Source: Lentinula raphanica
Lineage: Eukaryota > Basidiomycota > Agaricomycetes > Agaricales > Omphalotaceae
DNA length: 64,000 bases
Assembly (NCBI GenBank): GCA_027919835.1
Contig: JANVFP010000007.1
Coordinates: 248,001-312,000 of the forward strand
Reading direction: 5' to 3'
Below the pieces are notes generated by a model. The model ran no database searches. It saw nothing but the letters and a program-made list of their open reading frames with translations, and was not told the DNA's origin. The position numbers were made by a program, and so were the translations under genes. This document shows, in pieces, positions 24,835 to 37,075 of the stretch (positions within the stretch are counted from its first letter, which is position 1; each line of letters begins with the position of its first letter).

Positions 24835-26166
24835 GGAATCTCCTAGAGCACGAACTTCGTCGGTAGCGACGCGATGTGAGAGAATGAATGAAGTCTTCCA
24901 CTATGTAGCGCTCGGAATCAGGCCGTGGCGAAATCGAAGCGCTCAACTATCGCGTCTCACACGTTCAACTTCCGCAGACGACTTAGGAAGTAGTTCCTCG
25001 CCAGTTCCATCACGTTCCCTTGATGCCAGCGAGTGATTCCAACAAAGACCAGAGAAAGAAACAGTCGGTCCATTCTTGAAGTTAGAATTTGCAGTGGTGC
25101 GGGCACGATGAGAAAGGAAGTTAAACCAGGCAGAGTTTCTCGAAGGTGACACTTGGATCAGATTTCTGAAGGACCAGAGATTGGTGAAACGTGATACAGT
25201 AAGGCCTTCCGAACCTGACCAGTGAAAAAATCAACGTTTTTAGCTTAATTTTGATGCCGAGCAGAATAACTTTCGTGCATGAGAACCTCGACATCTGAGC
25301 AGGATAGAGGCGGAGTTAGCCCGTCAAAAGATACAGTTGGAAGCGCAAAGTACCATTCGATACACCAACATTATCACGAAAGCTCCAAGGACCGAGTGAG
25401 GCTCAACTGTCTGGCAGTTGAATAACATATTTTGGGTGGCAGGATTGAGTCTTGACAGCGTTATTTCTGTACCACGGCAGACTTTTGTAGATTGGTTGGC
25501 TTCCTTGTACCAGTAGAAGTATGTGCAGAACAGAGGAGATTCAATTTAGCTTGATTTGAGCATGCTGTGGAGAACAATGATGATGGAGGACTCGGAGGTG
25601 TTTGAGTTCACGTGATGTGTACTTGTCGATTTCAACGTTCTTTGAATCTTTCGTGTGCTTTATTCTTGACCACCACAATGTACATACATTCATGTACTGC
25701 TCAATGCTGTTACGCCCTTTGGTTGCACCGAGAAACCCGTCCATCTATATAGGAGAATCACTAAAGATCATTTAGAATCAGAGCGGTAAAGATGGAATCA
25801 GAGACGGTATGATGTCTTCTAAGTTCTGTGTACTCTGATTCTTCATACCGCATAGAACTCTATCTCAACAGCCGTGAAAGATTCCACATAACGGGCAGAT
25901 TACTCCCGCGTGATGCTAGGAATTTCTGGAAGGCCCAGAGCATGTGCCCCAAGTACCATCATATCATCAAGATGCGCTGGCACAGGATGAAGTCTACGGT
26001 GACCCCGAACAAAAGGAAACGATACCAGCGGATCGGAGTCTCTAGAGTCGAACAAAGAGTATCTCCAAATCAGCATGCACAGGAATATTTCGGTCGCTGC
26101 AAATAATAAGAAGCTTGCAAGGTGTTTCTGGGTCATTTAGATCCTATCCACGCGCGCAGCGCATCT
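24835..26166. other. Long divergent intergenic region
   Basis: These 1.3 kb separate the glutathione transferase (minus) and the GMC oxidoreductase (plus). Short frames occur on both strands, but none shows codon bias, motifs or introns. The stretch should contain both promoters; no operator-like repeat is evident. Confidence 0.5.
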
Positions 26167-29116
26167 ATGGCGTCTTTGTATCATCTGTCTGCAGTTCTGT
26201 TACTTTCTATCATCCCTTTCACGACATCTACAGCGTGTGGCATCAACTCCACGACTGCCATCACGACAGATGCGCAAGCCTTTTCAGCGATTGAGTTCGA
26301 CTATGTAATCGTCGGTCAGTTGTGAAATCAGGATCTTTCTTCGTGTCCGTACCAATCTTTGTGGAATAGGTGCTGGGCAGGAGGATTAGCCATAGCCACA
26401 AGGTGAATAGCCCGAACTCAATTGTATCGTCGTCTGATTTTGAACTGGTCTCCCCCAAGGTTGGCAGAAATCGAAGGCACTACGGTTGGAATCATCGAGG
26501 CGGGTGTATTTCACGATGGTGATCCTGTTATCGACGTCCCTGGTGAGTTTCCATCCGTGAATTATGCGGCTCAAGGCATTGAAGCGGCATCAGGAAATGT
26601 TGGTCAAGCATTGGGAAATTCTACATACGACTGGAGTTTCGAAACCATCCCTCAACCTGGAGCAGCCGGACGTATAATAACCTTGCCAAGGTCGGTCGCG
26701 GTACATAAACGCCTATTGGCTGACGTATCTTACCTTCTTTACTAGAGGAAAGATGCTTGGCGGATCCACTGGAATCAACAACATGGCCTGGACTCGAGCC
26801 TCGCGTGCCGAGTACGATGCTTGGGAATCATTTGGTCCGAATAATGGATGGAATTGGGACGGTATGCTGCCGCATCTTAAGCAACCTGTAGATGTGGCAC
26901 CAAATAGGACCGGGTTACCGCTTGTCGACTTTGAGATGTATGAACCAACATTTGAAGGTTTTTCTGGGCCAGTATCAGTAAGTTTTGAGCGAGGTGTGTT
27001 CGAGTTCCCTGAGAAAGTGTCTGTCAGGCTTCTTTCAACGCTTGGTATTCGGACGTGTTTTCACCATACCTGGCCGCAGCCAATTCTTCAGGGATCCCAT
27101 CGAACTTGGATCCGGTACGCTGTCTAGTGCCCTGCTTTGAGAAATCACTAAACATGACCGATTTTCTAGGATGCAGGCACAACAGCCGGTCTTATGAACT
27201 CTCGATCGAATGTGGAACGCGACACGGGTACTAGGTCGTATGCTGCGTCTGCCTACTATTGCAATCACGCTTCTCAACCAAATTTCCGCGTTCTCGTCAA
27301 TTCCCAGGTTAGAGCGCTTTCTAGTATCCTATGTTCCTCGTGTTCGTATACTTAATTATCATGATCAAGGCTATTCGGGTTGTTCTGAAAAAGGCGACTC
27401 TGCCGGGCTTATATGTCGCCACCGGGGTCGAATTCGTCTCTAATAATAATACCTATACTGCCATGGCTAAGAAGGATGTCATACTCTCCGCCGGTACTAT
27501 ACAAAGCCCTCAGCTATTGGAGTTATCCGGTGTGGTTTCCTGCGACTCTATAAGAGTCGTCATTCCTTACCTGACATCTTTCCTGTAATTAGGAATCGGC
27601 AATTCTTCAATCTTGAAGCGTGTCGGTATCGAGCCTCTGATCGACCTTCCAGAAGTCGGCAAGAACATGCAGGTTCGCGCGTTTGTTGGAATTTCTGGGC
27701 AGCTGCGCAGTGTAGCTCACATAGTTTTCAAAGGATCATGTTTTTGCCCCAGCTCAATATCAGCTGAAACCTGGGATTTTGACTTTTGGTTCGTTCCTGG
27801 TCATTCAGAGTTTGCTGAGCTCCGTTCAATGGTGTTTCTTTCTAGATGCCCTTCGCATCAATGCTACCATTGCTGCCGAACAATCTGCTATCTAGTGCGT
27901 TCTACTACACCGTTCTCATCTTTTGTGACAGCTAGTACTCCAGTGCTCAGAATGGGACGGGAATGTTTTCGGGAACAGACAGTGCCCTGAGTTTCCTTCC
28001 GCTGGACCTTTTCCTCGACAACCAAACGATTGGCTCTTTGATAGACAGTTTCGACACTGTCGTGACCGAAAACTCCACAAGCGTTTTCAGGAAGGCTCAG
28101 TACGAAATACAGAAAGACTGGCTACGACAAGGACACGTTCCTCAGTCAGAAATCATAATGTGGAGCCGTGGGGCGGCGCCCTTGGCCAATGAGAGTTACA
28201 TAACTCTACTGTCTGGTGTATTGGTATGATTCGCTCTGTATATATCAATGACGGGCTTGACTGAACGAATTCTTCAGCATCCTGCTAGTAGAGGTTCCGT
28301 GGTAAATCTAATTATGAAATGTAGAGATATCAACTTATGCCCATTCTCAAAGCATGTTGGTTCCAAGGATCCTTTGGAGCGTCCGGTCATCAACGCGGGA
28401 TGGCTTGAGGCTGATTTCGGTGAGCCTCATACATTGATTGAAGAGCTGAAGATTTATTCAAATGATACTTGTAGACGTACTTGTAGTCCTGCAAACATTG
28501 AAATTCGCTTTGGAGATTGCTACACTTGAACCTCTAGTATCGATGATAGATTCTAGAGTACTGCCCCCTCCCGACATACAAGATGATCAGGCCTTAATCG
28601 AGTCAGTTTCCTACACTTATGATCCTCAGATGAACTTTCTCTTAATGATGAAGCCAGGTTTATACGTGAAAATGCTGCTGTGCGTCGATCAGTTTGCTCT
28701 GAACTAGCATGTTTATCAATCGTTTTGCAGAGTGCTTCACACCCAATGGGTAACAATGTTCCTTTGTGTCAATTTGGCCTTCTGAAAAATTTCCTCAGGT
28801 ACTATTGCAATGGCACCGCGAGGTTCAGGAGGTACGAGTGTTGATCCTAGTGTGATCTTCCGACGTTGTAGTCCGCAACTAATTGCGTTGCAGGTGTGGT
28901 AGACGGCAATTTGATCGTATACGGGACCACAAACCTCAGGGTTTGCGATGCTAGTATCATTCCGAACGGTATCGGGACTCATCTCCAATCCACCATATAC
29001 GGTATCGGCGAGAAAGTCAGTCTAAGATTCCTCCCCTCTGACTGTCGCAGCTGATGTCATTCCAGTTAGCAGCAATGATACAAGACGCACAGAATACGGC
29101 CGACTGTGATTCATGA
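26167..29116 (+). CDS. Secreted GMC oxidoreductase, possibly frame-broken
   Basis: FAD-dependent alcohol/aryl-alcohol oxidase-type enzyme. A signal peptide (MASLYHLSAVLLLSIIPFTTSTACG) is followed by the dinucleotide-binding region FDYVIVG. The GMC signature is GKMLGGSTGINNMAW, the C-terminal active-site blocks are SHPMGTIAMAPR and PNGIGTHLQSTIYGIGEK, and the last exon ends at 29116. About eighteen short introns are needed; two end in AAG (before 27370 and 28353). An apparent break near 26990-27030 is removed by a 50-nt intron starting GTAAGT. One problem remains in exon 2 (about 26370-26402): the GxGxxG loop reads GAGQ then loses a base before GLAIATRLAE. Using the downstream CAG instead keeps the frame but deletes three residues of the FAD loop. 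The enzyme is either inactive, misassembled, or has an altered loop. Confidence 0.85.
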
Positions 29117-29933
29117 AACGACTCCAAATCGGTAGCCTTATCAGTGGCAGGCGCCTCAAGCCGTACAATATTCCGGTTCCTCTTAGTGATGTACTTAATT
29201 TAACCTTTGTAGAATTCTACCGTTTTACTCTTCAGATGATCGACAAAAATCCCATGAGATCAAATACCGACATGTCGACGACCTGAAGCTGAACGAGGCT
29301 GAACGCCTGAGCTGGGAGGCCCCAACTGCTCGGATGTTTTCATTCGCCTTTGAACACATAATATCATAGCATCTCATAGCATGCACTGCCGGGCATCAGA
29401 CTAATAATGGACCAGGTTCCGACGTGCTCCAAGTTCAGCTTTATATATACGTCGTGCAATATTCACTCCCGACACCTGATACATTCAGGACAAAAATATC
29501 ATAGCGCGAGTTTCTCATTGGTCCAGGCGCGTCAGGAGGGATTTTCGATGGGCATGTTGAAACGACCAGACCAATATCGATGGCACCTTGCGCTCCCGCA
29601 TTTACGAGATCTCTTTACAATCTTCTGAATTCACCTCCAAGTGTTAAGGTACCTTGCGAGTCTGTTTCAGTTAGACCGTTCGCTGTCAGGATGCTTGGTT
29701 GTGTCTCTCACTAGACTAATGTGATTATGGCTGAACTCATTCAAACATTCTCAGGTACCTAGGCTGTTGTCACCGAAGCTGGTGCAGGCAAAGTAATGAC
29801 ATGCGGGTAAGTGATACTAATGGAGTTCAGCAGGCTCACAACAGCCGATACCACCAGGAGTTGTGAGAACCAGGATTGATACATAAATAAAGATTGGAGG
29901 TTCAGTTTACATCAAACACCTCCCGCGTTCATA
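29117..29933. other. Intergenic region
   Basis: I see no gene, repeat or RNA in this stretch. It includes the 3' flank of the GMC gene and the promoter of the secreted hydrolase. Confidence 0.5.
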
Positions 29934-31211
29934 ATGAGGGCTCATCTTGTTTTGGTCGTTCTCATCGCTCATCTCGTCTCCTTTGCTTCATCACTGTCAC
30001 AAGGATCGCTTGTGGTTGACGACAATGGTACTCAGTTGACCTACACAGATAGCGGTGCACCCAGTGGTTCTCAATCTTACACCACCATCTTTGCCGTCCA
30101 TGGCATGGGTTTCAACGGCGGTTTGTATTCTTATCATCTCACTTGATACTCCGAATGCAATATTGACATTACTATATAGGAATATTCAGCAAGATCCAAG
30201 CACTCGCTCCGACTCGACGATTCCGAATTGTAGCTGTGAACCGAAGGGGTTACGCTGGATCTACACCTCTCTCCACTTTCGAGCAAAACGTTATACTGAA
30301 TGGGACCGCAGAACAACGATCCGAATTCTCTCAGACTATTGGCGTAGAGCTGCTCATGTTTATGGACACCTTTATACAACAACATGATATACCCGTCTTC
30401 AATGGGGATCGGAATAGCGATGGTGGTGTGGCATTATTGGCGTGGTCGATTGGAAATATGGCAGGTTTGGCTGCAGTTGCACACATCGTCGACGTTCCGG
30501 AGGCGACTCAGTCACGACTCGCTGCCAGATTGCGAACTTTCATAATGCAAGGTACCTAACTCTCAGTTGAGGAGATTATACCGACTCTGATCATACTCTA
30601 TTCTAGAGTCATCGTCCAACGCACTCGGCCTACCAGCGCCCCCTCAAAACTGGGTTCCTCTAGATATCAGTGACCCCACGATCCCCGCCGCACATCAATA
30701 TACTGCTTTCGCTCAGTGGGTATCGGCGTATTTCGACCACGGAAACCTTTCCAGCAAAGACCCGAACGTCATTTCTTGGGTTGTTCCGTCTTCTTTCACG
30801 CCATTCACGGTTTTCAACATGAGCAGATCACAGTACGATTCAATCGTCGACACCACTGACAATCCTGCCCTTGATGCCGACCAGCTTGCTCTCGCTTCCG
30901 CCCTTGAGGCTAACTACCGAGCTTCTAATTTCAACAGCACGCTTCGCAGTATACTTCCACACATGGAGAACTGGTTTATCACTGGTACACGGTCTGCTTC
31001 GTTCGGACCGTATTGCATCTGGGTAGTCGAAGATGACAACGCTGCAGCGGGAGGAGGTTTCGTTAACTTCAAAACCATCGATGGTGTCAACCATTTGGTG
31101 AGTTCATCCTTGATTCCTCACTTTGACTGAAGTAAACTCACATTCACAAAGATGCATTGGGACTTTCCAGAGTTGTCTGTCTCTGTGTATCAAAGCATGA
31201 TATTTAGCTAA
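29934..31211 (+). CDS. Alpha/beta hydrolase, secreted paralogue
   Basis: Paralogue of the hydrolase at 14701-15910, with an added signal peptide (MRAHLVLVVLIAHLVSFASS), so it is probably exported. Shared blocks are IFAVHGM, VAVNRR, ALGLPAPPQNW and the C-terminal GVNHL-MHWDFPE, whose His is split from the next exon at the same place as in the paralogue. Here that intron ends in CACAAAG. The nucleophile elbow reads AWSIG instead of GWSAG, so the first Gly of GxSxG is Ala. The Ser is kept. Four N-glycosylation-type sites (NGT, NLS, NMS, NST) fit secretion. Activity may differ from that of the paralogue. Introns fit at about 30121-30179, 30552-30606 and 31099-31151. Confidence 0.9.
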
Positions 31212-31335
31212 ACATTGTGGTTTGATTTAATAAAGTCCCTTTGTTGTTCATGATTACAAGCATATTATATCTTACATCCCTGTTATAATGCCTCCAACTT
31301 CTGTTGTACAAATGAAAACTCACTGAACACTCCCA

Positions 31336-31944
31336 CTAAGCAAGTTCCCCAGATATTTTCTTACGGTGTAAAAGTATCAGCATCGCAGCAAAACAAACGC
31401 TTCCTATCAGGGCCATGGTCTACATAGCAAGAGCGAATTCAGAACACAATGGAATGGATGGATGTTGATCAACTTACCCCACTGAAAAGTGCTGCTTGCC
31501 ACCAGATAAACTTCTCCGTGAGTAGAGCTCCTCCAATCGGGGTTCCTGCTTCTGATAAGTCATACACATAGAATGGGACAACTATTCTTACCAATGAGTC
31601 CCCCAATCCCTACAATTGGAGATCACCAGAAAATCGGCAGAGAGTTTAGTCTTACTATGGTTGGGATATTGGGATATAGATATTTCTACCTGAGAAGAAA
31701 AATGCAATCCCCATGCGCAATCTAGAGTAGGCGAGATATATCATATACCCAGACTTCGCAGTAGATTTCATGTTTCCTACCCAATCTCTGATGAGCTCCT
31801 GCTCAGCGAAGCTAACAAGGGATTGATAAGTCCTACATCTGGAAGCAGAAGCAAAAGCGAATTCATGAACACAGTCAGTAGAAATGACAAATAGAAGCAT
31901 CGTACACGACCCAGCGAATAGTCCATAAAACATCGCAATGAATA
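31336..31944 (-). pseudogene. MFS transporter (monocarboxylate type), 3' part
   Basis: C-terminal part of a monocarboxylate-transporter-like MFS carrier. Reading on the minus strand from the transposon junction: FIAMFYGLFAGS, then (intron) YVGLINPLLASLS, SEIG, LRMGIAFFFSG, GTPIGGALLTEKFIWWQAALFSG-type sequence, and a last helix ALIGSVCFAAMLIL before the stop at 31336. These are the last transmembrane helices of the fold. The upstream exon half is missing here and lies at 51444-52913. The exon is cut at codon level by the element at 31945. The remaining introns and frame look intact, so the disruption may be recent. Confidence 0.9.
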
Positions 31945-31971
31945 CTATGACAGCAATTTTGGGACTAAATT
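31941..31971 (+). repeat. Left target duplication and terminal inverted repeat
   Basis: AATA (31941-31944) is the target duplication, and the inverted repeat follows at 31945-31971 (CTATGACAGCAATTTTGGG...). It matches the right repeat at 26 of 27 positions. Just inside are repeated GACTTCTGAC/GACTTTGACT words, possibly subterminal transposase-binding sites. Confidence 0.92.
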
Positions 31972-32645
31972 CGACTTGCACCTGTTCTCACACTTCTGGT
32001 ATTGACTTTGACTCAATTTCGCTGATGTAACCAATGACTTCTGACCGAGATTGCCAACATAGACTTCTGACTGGCCACTATCACTGAAATGGACATTGAG
32101 GTTTGAGTATTTACTGAGACATAGCTAGCAATCACTCAGCGTGAACGACACAGGACTGCCCAGAAATGACTTGAATGCATTCACTTGTTTCAACATTAAC
32201 TTTACTTTGAGTTCCAGTCGGAAGACTTTCCATGACAGTCATCAAACATCAAACTTGCGCTGAACGACTCATGGATTGGGCGTATTCACTGGCGGTTTTA
32301 GTGACAATACATCATACTGATCAAAACCTGACTTGTTGAGTATTATCGTGATAGCAGTACTTCAGACCGTCTCACAGCGATACTAGAAATATTACATGCG
32401 CCAGGCTGCCACCGTGCTGAATGTTGAGCCAGTTTTCACCTCGGGGAACCTTATCCATCGTGAACGCGTGAACCTCAATGCTCATGGAGTAATGCATAGT
32501 ATGTTCTTCATATCTATGTACACAATACTTTGGAAACCGCTATCATCAGTATTCCAATATCTAATGTCCTATAACATAATATGACGGATGTGAATGCATT
32601 GCAGCTAAGCAAAATCAAGTAACGATATATCGTTCCAAATGCTGA
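31972..32645. other. Left subterminal non-coding region of the element
   Basis: About 670 bases between the left inverted repeat and the integrase stop codon. It contains several short repeats of the form GACTT(C/T)TGAC and TGACTT, but no supportable gene. Confidence 0.5.
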
Positions 32646-34598
32646 CTAGAACACATGAGGATAGCTAGTTCGAGCATGTATAAGTGCAGCACGCCAAAGA
32701 TTTACTACATCATCTTCATTAGAGCTTTGCGGGAATGAATCAAGCTCTCCATCCATCCGTTGTATATCATCAGCTGTCATTGAACCAGAAGGAGGCTCAA
32801 CTTCAACCATATTGAGTTGTGGTGGAGGCCCATGTTGTCCGAACCATGTATTGATTCCTTGTTCATGGGCATAGTTCTGACGAAGAGAGTTCAATAATGC
32901 GTCGTCTCGAAGTCCTTCCCAATCGACTCCGAATACCTCGAGCTCTTCATCACTCATTGCGAATTGATCTAGAGAATCACCTCGCAATCCGTGGGCAAGC
33001 ATATCAAAGCCCCACAAGTCCTCAGGACTACGAGCTGGGCCATCACCCTGACGCTGGGAAACACGGTGACAATTCCATGCTGCAGCCCAAAAATTCAGGG
33101 ATCGATTGATGATGTTCATGAAGAGATGTTGTAAAAGCCAGATATGATTCCTGTTGCTCACGTCAAGCTGATGCCTCAGCTCTAACTGGGTGAAGTGGTT
33201 ATTCCAGCGTTGTGTGATGTAGTTCGACACATCTACCCATAATCGTTCGATCCGGACATTGTGTACTGATCTAACAAGTTTGATGAGTATCATTGCGAGC
33301 ATGAATATCATAAACCACTGCGTACCTTCCCCAGATATAGGATCCCCGCCCTAGGCCTCGAGCGTGTTCCATGAATGCGGCAACCCAGACATTTTCGACC
33401 CCATGGTCACCACGAACTCGAGATGGGAGTCCATATTGTGATGCAGCGTGCATGAAGAGAGAAAGAACTGTGGAAGGACGATTATTGTTGGAGGCTTGAA
33501 GACCTGTGATCATTCGAGAATAGCCATCGATGAATCCATGGATGACTATTCCCCATCTTATTAGGCCTAGAATAAGTTAGACAAGTGACAGACAGAACAA
33601 AATCAATGTACTTACGATGATGGCCATCATGATGCCAAAGGGAATTTGGGCCAGGTACAGTATACCGACGACGACGAATCCTGATATGGTCAAAGACGCG
33701 GTGCACAGGATCCACCCGTATGAGCGAATGCCGGATATTTTCATATGGTACGAGCTGTCCAAGTCTTCGAAGCATCCCGTGCAGCATTTGTATTCCTGCT
33801 CGAGGATAATGCAAACGTAATAAGCGTACAAGAGAATCGAGAGTGTCATTAGACATGTTAGAGCGGCGATTAGAGGAAGAGGAAGACTGGATCTGAGCTG
33901 CTGCATTTTCAATCTCAGGATGGAAATGGTGAGGAAGTTCAAGATTCGGTTCAGGGCTATTATGATCTTCGAAGGGAACAGTTCCAGGAGTGACAATTCC
34001 ATGTTCAAGGAGTGCTCTCCTTACTGTTCGACGACTCACCCCGAGAAAATCCGCAATCCCAGTATTAGTTCGATGAGTATGCGCCCAGCGTAGGAAATCT
34101 GGATCAATAACTACTCGAGGTCGACCTGCAGAACCATTGGACTTCCAATGTATGACTTCTGGATGACCGTGGTGAGACTGCTCAAGGCGCTGACTGTGAA
34201 GAGTCTGGACATCGAGTATCATACGTTGTACATTGCTTCGGAGAGTTTGCCATTCAGATTGGTCTGGAAACACATTCGAATGCTAGTAAAGTTGTTGAGT
34301 CATGCATACAAGATGGTAAGAAGCTCTTAGTGCATACCTGAGAGACGAGATTAGAGAATTCAGTCATATCCTCGAGCAATAGCTGTAGATGAAAGACATC
34401 GGTCTGATCATGGGTTACTTGGTGGATAACTGAGTCAAACGCATGGTAATGGCGTCTGAATTCTTGTAGTAACTCGATCGAGCCCAGAGACGAAGTAAGT
34501 GCAGCAGTGTTATTGTTGGCTCTACAGAACTCCAGCCCAACAGAAACGTAACATGATAGAAAGAAGGCATAGGCAATCAGCGACCAATGCCGCGTCAT
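32646..34598 (-). CDS. DDE integrase (rve fold), element transposase
   Basis: Likely recombinase of the 19.5-kb element. The N-terminal part from 34598 is helical ([20 protein letters not shown]). A helix-turn-helix follows ([21 protein letters not shown]), as in homeodomain-like DNA binders. The rve-fold catalytic core shows WHHDGHH (first Asp), then after an intron with CTAG acceptor [37 protein letters not shown] (second Asp), GRGSYIWGR, and VRIERLW (Glu). The second Asp and the Glu are 34 residues apart. All three acidic residues are present. The C-terminal part carries [10 protein letters not shown] and a Pro/Glu-rich end; stop at 32646. This integrase type is widespread in fungal and animal genomes. 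The introns at about 33543-33616 and 34262-34338 are GT-AG. No frame break was found, so the element may still be able to move. Confidence 0.88.
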
Positions 34599-34887
34599 GG
34601 TTTGGGAGAAGAATAATTCGTTGAGATATCATGTGTTCCTGATTTTCCATTTCAGTTTTCGCACCAGTCCAATTTCCGATATCTGTCCATTTCGAGGCAG
34701 TCGCTGAAGTCAAAAAATAATTGAGAGTAGTGCTCAAGCTTGAATTGTGGTTTATTTTAGAGAAAAGACTATTTCTTGAGAGTGCGAGAATGCTAGCTTG
34801 TAACGCGTAAGAAATGCGTGAGAAATTAGTAGAAGATCGATTACAAAAGACACAATTTCTTGAACCTGTTCCTTCTTCACTGCCATC
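34599..34887. promoter_or_regulatory. Divergent promoter inside the element
   Basis: These 289 bases separate the starts of the integrase (minus) and the acidic repeat protein (plus). Both would be expressed from here. No specific motif could be named. Confidence 0.4.
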
Positions 34888-37075
34888 ATGAACAGCGAGC
34901 AACACAGTGGACACATCACTGGTGAGTATACCCAAGACACTTTCCTTCCGAGTCCTGGCTGGCCTGTCAACATCCTTTCCGACCATGCGCCTCTTCAAAC
35001 CGCCGCTTCCAACGCGGATATCTTTGACAGGATGTCAACCGACGGAAATGTTAGTGTGGCGCAAGAGACCGGTGTAGGCAGAGACAATGGTGCGTTGAAC
35101 TACCTTCAAACATTAAATTACAAGGCTTATCGGCATTCCATTCAGAGTTAATCATCACGTTATACTTCGTTGTCACCACTAGCCGTTCAAGCGCGCCGCG
35201 GATGTTGTACACACTCGACCTCGACCCAAGCATCATCTCAGTCAACAAGAGAGATGGTGTCGCAGCTGTTGACGTTTCGTCAGTTCTCTCGCTGGCCTTG
35301 AATGGAAACAAGCCGCGAGTTCCAGAGATCATTGAAGATGCTCTACGAAATCCCACTACCATCGTGGCAACGGCGCAATCTCTGCCCTCTATTGACTGTC
35401 CAGTCGAATTTCTACTTGGCTACCGCCATCTCGCATCCACCTTGGATGTGATGATGAGTCGCTCCTCACAGTTTCAACTGCACGCTTTCCCTGATAATCT
35501 GAATCCATGGTGGAAATTGAATTTTGCACTGGTATTAGTTATGCAACCGGTAAGTCTGTGAACCGAATTCACTTACAATTGGATCTAATATATGATGAAT
35601 TGGATTTATAGTCTCTGGCTCTCGAGGATTCTGAACCCATGTCGGCCCACCACTTAGATGCTTCTTCTTTAGAGACGAGGTGGACATCTGACCTGATCTC
35701 TGTGCAAGAAGCTGCTTTACCAGTACCAGAGCTTCTTGTAGCCCAAGATAGTAGGTTCCTCTCAATGAATGAGTCCGCTGGCTTTCTGCAAGATGCCAAA
35801 TCATTCGCCTTTACTGTCTCTTCTCCAAAGTTGACTATTTGTCCACGACTGTTAACTATCATGCCCCAATCGGCAGACATTCCTTCGTTAGCCAAATCTT
35901 CGCCATCGTCGGCAGACGTTCCTTCGTTAGCCAAATCTTCGCCATCGTCGGCAGACGTTCCTTCGTTAGCCAAATCTTTGCCGTCGTCGGCGGTCTACCC
36001 ACAGTCATCTTTTTCTTCGCTGAAAGGTGTTCCTCTTCAAATGGCTGATTCTCCGCAATTATCTGATTCCCCACAATTGTCTAATTCTGCACGATTCTCT
36101 AATTCCCCTTATTCTTCGCGAGCGTCTGATTATTTGCAATGGTCTGTTTCTTCGCAACCATCCGATTCTCTGCAATGGTCTGTATCCCCATTGTCGTCTG
36201 GTTCTTCACAACCATCTACAATGGACGCACCTCTTTTTTCTGCAGCCACCACGGATGAAGCCGTGGTCGATGACCCAGTCACCGAGGATGAAGCCTTGGA
36301 CAATGACATGGTCACTGAGGATGACGCCTCGGTCGATGACCTGGTCCCTGAGGATGACGCCTCGGTCGATGACCTGGTCCCTGAGGATGAAGCCTTCGTC
36401 GATGACCCAGACCCTGAGGATGAAGCTTCGGTCGATGACCCGGTTTCTGAGAAACCATATTGGGCACGCAACATTAAGGACGCGTGCAATCACTTCGGCA
36501 TTCATGAGCCACAGGGTACAAAGGACCTCGATAACACCTGTACGCGATCACTTTCAATGTTGCTTCAGGACTGGAACAATACGAGAAACCTCCTTTTGAG
36601 TCTGGGCTTTCAAGAGAATATCCGTAACCAGGGCCTATCCGTACAAACCTACAAGTGGAAAGGTGGTAGAAGGGAAACTTATGAGAAAATCCTTCATCGT
36701 CTTCACTGGAAGAAGATTGACTATGTCCAAAAGACTCGCATCTACCTCTGGGCACGCCGCGCTGTGAAGGAAAAGGTTTGGAACAATAACCTGCCTCTGC
36801 CGACGAGAAAAGGTAAGCTGACCACTATTGGTTCTGTGGTGAGTCTTCTGATCAGGTGTACCTTTTGAATATTAGACAAGCGAAAGAGAGTAGTAAATGC
36901 GCATCATATCTGGGACCAGATCCTCTTCTTCTTCAATCGTACCTCCTTCCAATATTTTGGACATCCACACGAATGTGCAAGAGATTCGCCAGAATATTCA
37001 CTCACCTCACTGAGTCAACGCGATCTTAGAAATAATTGGACACTTATCGACAGGTGGCTCATCGTTCGCCCGTAG
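34888..37075 (+). CDS. Acidic repeat protein of unknown function
   Basis: Not recognised. The start MNSEQHSGHITGEYTQ is followed by an intron at about 35091-35147 that joins to ELIITLYFVVTTSRSS. A folded-looking domain follows (VLSLALNGNKPRVPEIIEDALRNP, CPVEFLLGYRHLASTLDVMM). After an intron at about 35550-35611 comes a long Ser-rich region with three tandem copies of SADVPSLAKSSPS and a set of ~10-residue acidic repeats (EDEAxVDDPV). The C-terminal domain begins PYWARNIKDACNHFGIH. A last intron (about 36814-36877) leads to KRKRVVNAHHIWDQILFFF, a basic nuclear-signal-like stretch, and a stop at 37075. Being divergent from the integrase, it may act in transposition, for example in DNA binding through the basic end. 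That is inference from position only. Confidence 0.65.
35869..36447 (+). repeat. Coding tandem repeats (39-bp and ~30-bp units)
   Basis: At 35869-35992 a 39-bp unit encoding SADVPSLAKSSPS occurs three times, nearly identical. At 36259-36447 a unit of about 30 bp encoding EDEAxVDDPV-like sequence occurs about six times. Both keep the reading frame, which supports the region being translated. Confidence 0.8.

Noticed and set aside
26970..27035. A second frame break in the GMC oxidoreductase
   Set aside because: A 50-nt intron starting GTAAGT and ending CTGTCAG joins the two frames exactly.
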